Part shown: positions 58,235-64,000 of the stretch, in pieces | Numbering within the stretch: position 1 is the stretch's first letter | How the letters are laid out: every line of letters begins with the position of its first letter | Source: Sabulibacter ruber | GTDB lineage: Bacteria; Bacteroidota; Bacteroidia; Cytophagales; Hymenobacteraceae | NCBI RefSeq assembly: GCF_017355955.1 | Contig: NZ_JAFFID010000001.1 | Coordinates: 1,612,001-1,676,000 of the forward strand | DNA: 64,000 nucleotides | Direction of reading: 5' to 3' | Position numbers and translations under genes: made by a program | Notes under the pieces: generated by a model | The model's database searches: none | The model's input: the letters and a program-made list of their open reading frames with translations, nothing else | What the model was told of the DNA's origin: nothing

Positions 58235-58457
58235 ACTTCTACTTTTTTGTTAATTGCCTCACTTTCAACGCATGCCATTTTAGAAGGTTGTATTTATACG
58301 GAGATTTCTTCCCGTACTTTTCCAAAAATTTTCCGGGGGCCACCGCAAAGGCATTTAAAGACAAGAGAAAGGGAACCATCACTCCTTTAGAGGGTTAGCT
58401 TTTTGCGGGAGAAAGAGTGGTTTCTAAATTTTGTGGAGCAGTCAGCTCCTCATAAAT

Positions 58458-58641
58458 CCCTCGCTCGCCTCTGGCGAGTGTGCGTTACAGGGCAGCCTCT
58501 GGCTGCGTTGCGGGGAGGTAAGGGGTTGCAGAGATAAATGACAATGCACCGGAAATGCGTGGAAGCCTGACTAGATGCACATATAGCCCATAGCGGCGGG
58601 ACGCCGCCCCATAACTCACACTCGCCAGAGGCGAGCGAGGG
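58458..58641 (+). repeat. left arm of the RAYT element
   Basis: Begins CCCTCGCTCGCC and ends GGCGAGCGAGGG, with inner pairs GGGCAGCCTCTGGCTGC and AGCGGCGGGACGCCGCC. Confidence 0.75.
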
Positions 58642-58660
58642 GAAAGAGGAAAAACAAGGA

Positions 58661-59191
58661 TTATAAATCTGAAACCTTTAACGGGCTATCTGGGCAGGCG
58701 CTACTGTACAGGTACGTTTCAGGGGTGGTGACCAGGCCGGCTCTTACTGGATTTTGGTGGATGTAGTCTACCTTCTGTTGAATCAAAACAGGCGTGGGTA
58801 AAGGGGTTGGGTGGTTGGTGTACTGCCAGAAATGGTAGGTGCCGTACTGGGTATTGGTTTTGGCAAAGCGCTGAAACAGGAACAACAGCCATTCCTTTCT
58901 GCTCTCAACCGGGTTATGGGCAATGGCGGCTAACAGCTTCTTGGCCGTAAAGCTCTTGAACCGTCCTATCACCTCAGAGAGACCTTGCTCCTGCCTTCTT
59001 GCTACCAGATGCAGGTGATTGGGCATGAGCACGTAGCTGAAAATCTCAAGGCCTTCCTTCTGCTGGCAGTACTGCAGGTTTTCTACCAACAGGTCTTTGT
59101 ACTCACGTCTGGTAAACACATCTACCCACCCGGCAACAGTAAGGGTGACAAAATACAACTCGTCTGGAAACGCCTTCCGGTATTCACTCAT
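58661..59191 (-). CDS. REP-associated tyrosine transposase (RAYT, Y1_Tnp family)
   Basis: A 176-residue HUH transposase of the IS200-like Y1 family. The HUH motif is in YVLMPNHLHLVARR, and the C-terminal VDYIHQNPVRAGLVTTPETYLYSS carries the family's NPVRAG-type motif and the candidate catalytic Tyr. It starts with the usual FVTLTVAGWVDVF strand. Its length is normal and no frameshift is seen, so it may be functional. It should recognise the palindromic arms on both sides as single-stranded hairpins. RAYTs are thought to have spread REP sequences and are usually single-copy. Confidence 0.92.
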   Translation of the reverse strand: MSEYRKAFPDELYFVTLTVAGWVDVFTRREYKDLLVENLQYCQQKEGLEIFSYVLMPNHLHLVARRQEQGLSEVIGRFKSFTAKKLLAAIAHNPVESRKEWLLFLFQRFAKTNTQYGTYHFWQYTNHPTPLPTPVLIQQKVDYIHQNPVRAGLVTTPETYLYSSACPDSPLKVSDL

Positions 59192-59277
59192 GAGCAGGTT
59201 GAAGTTAAGTCAGGTTTGTCTAATGGGTTTAAGGTCTACTTTTAGAAAAACTAATTAAAAACGAAGCTACAAACAAC

Positions 59278-59462
59278 CCCCTCGCTCGCCTCTGGCGAGT
59301 GTGGGTTATGGGGCGGCGTCTCGCCGCTATGTGTCTTATGTGTGCATCTGGTCAGGCTTCATCGCATTTCCGGTTCATTGTCATTGATCTCCGCAACCCC
59401 TTACCCCCGCAATGCAGCCAGAGGCTGCCCTATGACCCACACTCGCCGGAGGCGAGCGAGGG
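59278..59462 (-). repeat. right arm of the RAYT element
   Basis: An inverted copy of the left arm, with differences scattered mostly outside the hairpins. Confidence 0.75.
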
Positions 59463-59508
59463 AAAAGGCGTATAGGCGGTGATTTCCTGAAAAGAGCTTG
59501 AAAACAGG

Positions 59509-60588
59509 TCAGGCCCGCTCTGCCTCAGAATCGCCTTCTAGGCGTAGTTGGTTGTCGCTTTTAGCGTTGGCGTTGGCCAGGAGCAGATTCCTGATGCGTT
59601 CAATGTGGACTTTGAGCTCCTCGGCGCGTTCTTCCTGGGTGGAGGCCCAGTAATTGCTGCCGCGTTTGCGGTCCTGGTCGGCCATGGAGTTGAGCATGGT
59701 GCGGCGTTCTTCCAGCATGCGCAGGGCTACCCACATGGTTTCTTCCAGGGCTTCCAGGTTACCGGCCAGGTAACTTTCTGGGGTAAAGGTGTGCCCGGCG
59801 TGGCAGCGCAGATGGCTTAACTGCCCGTTTTTCACTTCCCAGAGGGCACCGCCGCAGTCTGGGCAGGTGAGCGGCACCTGCGGCCCCATCACGCCCATCT
59901 CGTGGGTGTGGCCATTGCCCTGAGTCATGAGCCGTTCAGCAATGGTGGCTTCGTACTTGATGTCATCGGGTACCAGGTGGTCAAGGGAGGCAGGCACTGA
60001 AGCCAATTCCTGCAAAAGCAAGCCCATCTCGCCTACCGGCACAGAGTAATCTACCTCCATCTCGTTCAGCACGCTCTGGGGCATGTCTGGGTACTCGGCC
60101 TCGGCGGGCAGTTGCACCATGGTAAGTCCGCCGCTGCGCTTCACGGCCTGCATGCCCACGGTGCCGTCCTGCAACATGCCCGTCAGGATAATGCCAATCA
60201 CCCGTGAATCATAGGCCGCCGCTGCCGACCGGAAAAGCGGGTCAATGGCTGGCCTGAACAGGTTTTCACGGGGGCCTTTGGTCACCAGCATGCGGCCCCG
60301 CTGCAAGAGCAGATGATGGTCCTCGGGGCAGAAGTACACATGCCCGGGGGCAAACGCCTTTTCGTGCTGGGCCACTTCGCACACCAGCTCGGTGCTGCGG
60401 TTCAGGCGGTCCACCAGAATCTCGGCGTTGGAGTTACGGGCCAGGTGCTGCACAATGAAAATAGAGGCCGGTAAACTGGCGGGCAGTTGCTCCAGCAGTT
60501 TGAGGAGCACAGTCATTCCTCCGGCAGAGGTGCCTATCACGATCACGTCGTGATGGTTGGGGCTAGTGGTGGTAGGTAGAGGTCGCAT
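59509..60588 (-). CDS. CheB-type methylesterase domain protein
   Basis: About 360 residues. The CheB catalytic triad is Ser in IGTSAGGM, His in QHLARNS and Asp in MLQDGTVGM. There is no receiver domain in front, so the standard CheY-like control is missing. The C-terminal region (about 220-330) has a CPDCGG...HLRCHAGHTFTPES segment, a zinc-ribbon-like Cys/His set. Starts at 60588, 60615 (ATG) or 60672 are possible; the Met before RPLPTTTSPNHH is chosen. It is divergent from the CheB-CheR-PAS gene; the pair probably belongs to a non-chemotaxis sensory system. Confidence 0.88.
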   Translation of the reverse strand: MRPLPTTTSPNHHDVIVIGTSAGGMTVLLKLLEQLPASLPASIFIVQHLARNSNAEILVDRLNRSTELVCEVAQHEKAFAPGHVYFCPEDHHLLLQRGRMLVTKGPRENLFRPAIDPLFRSAAAAYDSRVIGIILTGMLQDGTVGMQAVKRSGGLTMVQLPAEAEYPDMPQSVLNEMEVDYSVPVGEMGLLLQELASVPASLDHLVPDDIKYEATIAERLMTQGNGHTHEMGVMGPQVPLTCPDCGGALWEVKNGQLSHLRCHAGHTFTPESYLAGNLEALEETMWVALRMLEERRTMLNSMADQDRKRGSNYWASTQEERAEELKVHIERIRNLLLANANAKSDNQLRLEGDSEAERA

Positions 60589-60855
60589 CAGAAGGTTGTA
60601 CGGCCCCGGGTCCATAAAAGACGCGTTTCTTACAGTTCTCTTGAAGGTTTCCCTGAAACAAGGAATAAACAACCGCCAGGTGCCGTATTAATACGGCATT
60701 TGAGGGAGTCCAATTCTACTTATTAGCGGTTGGGGGCAAAAGTGTGTAAATTGGGTAGAATGTTTTTTCGCCTTACACAGGCCAACTATTCAGTACCCAA
60801 AAAGGCTGCAAAAACAAACGCAGCCTTTTACTTTTATTACCTTTATTTGTATTCC

Positions 60856-63834
60856 ATGCCTGATAAAAATGCCCAACCTGTTCCTGCTGCTCCAGAAAGC
60901 ACTGTTCCTGCCGCCTCTTCCCCGCCGGGTAATGAGCGCAGGCAAGAGAGAGCGCATTACCTGGTGGTAGGCATTGGCGGCTCCGCCGGATCACTGGAAG
61001 CCTACGAGACATTCTTTAAGAACGTACCGGCCCAGCCGGGCATGTCCTTTGTGGTGGTGCCGCACCTGGCCCCTGAGCACAAAAGCAACATGGTGGAGAT
61101 TCTGCAGCGGCACACAAACTTGCCCGTGGCAGAGATACAGCAGGACCAGCCCCTGGAGGTTAACAAAGTGTATGTGGTGCCGCCTTTTCAGGAAATTGAG
61201 CTGCTGGATGGTTTCTTTAAACTGCATACGCCCAGTTTACCCGCAGAGCAGCGCAAACCCATAGATTTCTTTTTCCTGAGCCTGGCCCGCGAACTGCGGG
61301 AGCGGGCGGTGGCCATTATTCTCTCCGGCGCGGGCACAGACGGCACCCTGGGTCTCAGGGCCATTGTAGAAAACTACGGCATGGTAACAGTACAGGACCC
61401 CGAGACTGCCCTGTTTGACAGCATGCCCCGCAGTGCTCTTAAAACCGATTTTGTAGACTACGTGCTGGCGCCCGAAGACATGCCCGAAAAGCTGATCTCC
61501 TTTGCCCAAAACCCCAACCAGGTAGGCCGCCTGCTCACAGACAGCAAGAAATCACTGCTATTGCTGCAGAAGATATTTTTCCTGATCCGCAACCAGACCG
61601 GGCATGATTTCTCCCAGTACAAACGCAACACCATTTTCCGGCGCATTGAACGCCGCATGAACCTGCAGCAGGTAAAGCAACTGCCAGACTACGTGCGCTA
61701 CCTGCAGGAGAACCCCTCAGAGGTGGAGTTGCTGTTCAAGGAATTCCTGATTGGGGTAACCCGCTTTTTCAGGGACCCCGAGGCCTATGAGCTGCTCAAA
61801 AACAAATACCTGCCGCGTTTGCTGCAGGAGAAGAAAGACGGCGACACCGTGCGGGTGTGGGTGGCGGGCTGCTCTACCGGCGAGGAGGCGTATTCTATAG
61901 CCATTCTGCTGCTGGAGTGCATTGAACAGGACCCCCAGATCCAGCACCTCACCGTGCAGATCTTTGCCTCAGACATAGACCCAGACGCCATAGAACGCGC
62001 CCGTAACGGTTATTACCCAGAGAACATTGCCGCCGATGTGGCGCAGGAGCGTCTGAAACGGTACTTTATAAAAATAGACAGCCAGTACCACGTCAGGAAA
62101 GAGCTGCGCGAGAAGATTGTGTTTGCGGTGCATAACATTAACCGCGATGCCCCTTTTACCAAACTGGACCTGCTTACCTGCCGCAACCTGCTCATTTACC
62201 TGGCATCAGACCTGCAGCGCAAAATATTTCCGGTATTCCATTACTCCTTAAACCCCAACGGCTTCCTGTTGCTGGGCTCCTCTGAAACCATTGGCGGCTA
62301 CCAGGACCTGTTTACACCCTTAGACACCAAATGGAAAATCTACCAGCGCAGTGAGCAGGCCCTGCCGCTCTCGCGCATAGACTTCCCGTTTAATTTCACC
62401 ACCAAGGAACCTATTAAAACCTTGCCCGAACCTGCCACTGAAGTGATAAGAGAATCTTCCATGTCAACGGCGGTGCACCGGATCATGCTAGATCAGTTTG
62501 CCCCTCCCTCTGTTATTGTCAACGCCAAAGGCGATATTTTTTACATCCATGGCCGTACCGGGCGTTACCTGGAGCCTGCCCCGGGTCAGGCCAAACTCAA
62601 CGTGTTTGACATGGCCCGCGAGGGGCTCAACTATGAGCTGAGCGATGCCATTCAGAAAGCCAACCTGCTGCGGGAGCAAGTGACGGTTATGCCCGTGCAG
62701 GTGCGCAATGAGGTGGGTACTCAAAGCATACGGCTTACGGTGCGGCCCTTGCAGGAACCCGAGGTCCTGAAGAATTTCCTGATGGTGGTGTTTGAAGACA
62801 TACCCACCGAGAAAAAGAAAACCCGCCGCACCAAACAAACCCAGGAGGAAATGAGTGAAAAAGACCAGATCATTTCCCAACTGGAGATGGAACTGCAGTT
62901 TACCAAGCAACGCCTGCAGACTACCGTAGAAGAGATGCACTCCTCCCTGGAGGAACTCAAATCTACCAATGAGGAACTGCAAAGCGCCAATGAGGAGCTG
63001 CAAAGCACCAATGAGGAGTCTATGACCAACAAAGAGGAACTGCAGTCATTGAACGAAGAGCTCATGACCATCAACCTGCAGTACCAGACCAAGACCGATG
63101 AGCTCCTCAACTCCAACAATGACATGAAGAACCTGCTGGACTCCACTGAGATAGCCACCATCTTCCTGGACCAGCACAACAACATCAAGAACTTTACGCC
63201 GCAGGCCACCCAGATCTTCAACCTCATCCGGACAGATGTGGGGCGCTCCATTACGCACATTGCCTCTAACCTGAAGTACCAGGACATTACCAAAGACGTG
63301 AAAGAGGTGCTGGAACGGCTGCGCAGCAAAGAAGTGCACCTGCAAACCGCCGATGAGCAGCAATGGTACTCCATGCGCATTATCCCGTACCGCACCGTAG
63401 ACAATTTCATTAACGGCACGGTGCTCACGTTCACCAACATTACGGCCTACAAAGAGATGGAAGCAAGCCGCGAGGCCACCAACCAGTACGCCACCGCCCT
63501 GGTAGACCTCATGCCCAAGCCCCTGATAGTGTTAGACCATCTTCTGCGGGTAGAAACCTCCAGCCAGGCTTTCATAGATACCTTCAAACTCATTCCTGAG
63601 CAGATCAAAGGGCAATGGCTGTACCACCTGGGCAACGGCCAGTGGGACATTCCCGGCCTGCATGACGTCATGGCCCAGGTGCTGCTGGAGGGCCAGGACG
63701 TAAAAGACAGCATTCTGGAGCATGACTTCGCGCTGCTGGGTTACCGCAAAATGTGCCTCAACACCCGCCGCATTGCGTACAAAGACAACAAAACCTATAA
63801 AATTCTCATATCCATAGAGGTGCTGGAAGAGTAA
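60856..63834 (+). CDS. CheB-CheR-PAS fusion sensory protein
   Basis: About 992 residues. The CheB domain (about 30-215) has the Ser in GIGGSAGS, the His in VVPHLAPEHKS and the Asp in GAGTDGTLGL. The CheR methyltransferase (about 235-500) has the SAM-binding WVAGCSTGEEAYSIA near 334-346 and LLTCRNLLIYL. A coiled coil with repeated TNEELQS-type heptads runs from about 660 to 755, then two PAS domains follow (about 758-865 and 875-990). No histidine kinase domain is attached. The ATG at 60856 is preferred because the 42 residues before it look like non-coding sequence. It is divergent from the cheB-like gene. Confidence 0.92.
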   Translation: MPDKNAQPVPAAPESTVPAASSPPGNERRQERAHYLVVGIGGSAGSLEAYETFFKNVPAQPGMSFVVVPHLAPEHKSNMVEILQRHTNLPVAEIQQDQPLEVNKVYVVPPFQEIELLDGFFKLHTPSLPAEQRKPIDFFFLSLARELRERAVAIILSGAGTDGTLGLRAIVENYGMVTVQDPETALFDSMPRSALKTDFVDYVLAPEDMPEKLISFAQNPNQVGRLLTDSKKSLLLLQKIFFLIRNQTGHDFSQYKRNTIFRRIERRMNLQQVKQLPDYVRYLQENPSEVELLFKEFLIGVTRFFRDPEAYELLKNKYLPRLLQEKKDGDTVRVWVAGCSTGEEAYSIAILLLECIEQDPQIQHLTVQIFASDIDPDAIERARNGYYPENIAADVAQERLKRYFIKIDSQYHVRKELREKIVFAVHNINRDAPFTKLDLLTCRNLLIYLASDLQRKIFPVFHYSLNPNGFLLLGSSETIGGYQDLFTPLDTKWKIYQRSEQALPLSRIDFPFNFTTKEPIKTLPEPATEVIRESSMSTAVHRIMLDQFAPPSVIVNAKGDIFYIHGRTGRYLEPAPGQAKLNVFDMAREGLNYELSDAIQKANLLREQVTVMPVQVRNEVGTQSIRLTVRPLQEPEVLKNFLMVVFEDIPTEKKKTRRTKQTQEEMSEKDQIISQLEMELQFTKQRLQTTVEEMHSSLEELKSTNEELQSANEELQSTNEESMTNKEELQSLNEELMTINLQYQTKTDELLNSNNDMKNLLDSTEIATIFLDQHNNIKNFTPQATQIFNLIRTDVGRSITHIASNLKYQDITKDVKEVLERLRSKEVHLQTADEQQWYSMRIIPYRTVDNFINGTVLTFTNITAYKEMEASREATNQYATALVDLMPKPLIVLDHLLRVETSSQAFIDTFKLIPEQIKGQWLYHLGNGQWDIPGLHDVMAQVLLEGQDVKDSILEHDFALLGYRKMCLNTRRIAYKDNKTYKILISIEVLEE

Positions 63835-63968
63835 ACCATTTCTTGGGGACAGGAAGCGGTTACGGAGGTACTGGCAACCTAATTCTGGCCTCCTTTTGCC
63901 AGAAGAGGCAGAAAACAATTTTCCTCTGGGCTGGGCACCGGCAAGGCAGAAAAAGGAAAACAACCCAC

Positions 63969-64000
63969 GCAGGTTTCAGGTCTGTTTTGCGTAAAACAAG
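63969..64000. repeat. gene-end palindrome family member, cut by the window edge
   Basis: AGGTTTcaGGtCTGTTTTgcgtAAAACAAG, the left and centre parts of the family palindrome; the rest lies beyond the window. Confidence 0.4.

Larger units (their letters stand above)
58458..59462. mobile_element. RAYT transposon-like element with inverted REP-type arms
   Basis: Two arms of about 185 bases (58458-58641 and 59278-59462) are inverted copies of each other, about 90% alike by eye, and flank a single RAYT gene. Each arm starts and ends with hairpins of the CTCGCC-tct-GGCGAG form in opposite orientation, so each arm is itself a pair of REP-like units. The layout is that of a REP-RAYT system. No target-site duplication was identified. 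Confidence 0.8.

Noticed and set aside
1..64000. tRNA genes, rRNA genes, CRISPR arrays or prophage
   Set aside because: I looked for T-loop-like GTTCGA sequences, regularly spaced direct repeats and phage structural genes and found none; the only repeat clusters are the palindromes described.

Overview
The window looks like a chromosomal segment from a Bacteroidota bacterium of the Cytophagales, most likely a Hymenobacteraceae member (Rufibacter, Nibribacter or Pontibacter type). This is inference. It rests on SusC/SusD, GH92 and GH97 genes, promoters of the Bacteroidota form (TAnnTTTG at -7, TTTG or TTG near -33), the lack of Shine-Dalgarno sequences before start codons, and moderately high GC with short intergenic gaps. 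No tRNA, rRNA, CRISPR array or prophage was seen.

Layout. 1-8 kb: the 3' part of a multi-PAS histidine kinase, a heme-oxygenase-like monooxygenase, a dienelactone hydrolase, truC, a GH92 mannosidase and an AT-richer oxidoreductase. 8-12.4 kb: a flavodoxin-fold oxidoreductase and a five-gene arsenosugar-type operon (AhpD-like protein, ArsS radical SAM, two glycosyltransferases and a CxxC protein). 12.7-20.6 kb: an APC permease, an aldo/keto reductase, a quinone-reductase-like gene, the dipeptidase pepD, a J-domain protein and CsbD. 20.8-25 kb: three related small SpoIIAA/STAS-like proteins set between a Tet-type efflux pump and arsC. 25-31.6 kb: GH97, a Crp regulator overlapping a CAT-family acyltransferase, and an S9 peptidase. 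31.9-33.1 kb: a cold-shock island. 33-43.5 kb: an esterase, DinB, a POT peptide transporter, a CPBP protease, a PspA/YbjN envelope-stress operon, an S24-type repressor and an acyl-CoA ligase. 43.7-53.3 kb: a PLD nuclease, an M14 carboxypeptidase and a SusC/SusD pair. 53.7-64 kb: STAS, isoaspartyl peptidase, a class V aminotransferase, a RAYT element, CheB and a CheB-CheR-PAS protein.

The most striking feature is a two-layer leader present twice. One copy precedes the secreted M14 peptidase (44.33-44.65 kb, + strand) and the other precedes SusC/SusD (53.31-53.03 kb, - strand). Each has a Bacteroidota promoter and an S-box (SAM-I clan) aptamer with covarying P3, matching P1, P2 and P4 stems and a possible loop pseudoknot. 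Just after the aptamer comes a short upstream ORF ending in four cysteine codons and a stop (TGT TGT TGC TGT TAG in both), then a terminator-like hairpin. This suggests that peptide or sulfur-compound uptake is gated both by SAM and by cysteinyl-tRNA supply. SusC/SusD here is therefore probably for sulfur or peptide scavenging rather than glycan uptake.

The window is also rich in dispersed palindromes. They include a RAYT gene flanked by 185-bp inverted REP-like arms, a three-hairpin element present twice with compensatory changes, a nest of inverted repeats after the M14 gene, a family of gene-end palindromes centred on TTTTC-N2-GAAAA, and short tandem repeats that run into the stop codons of two genes.
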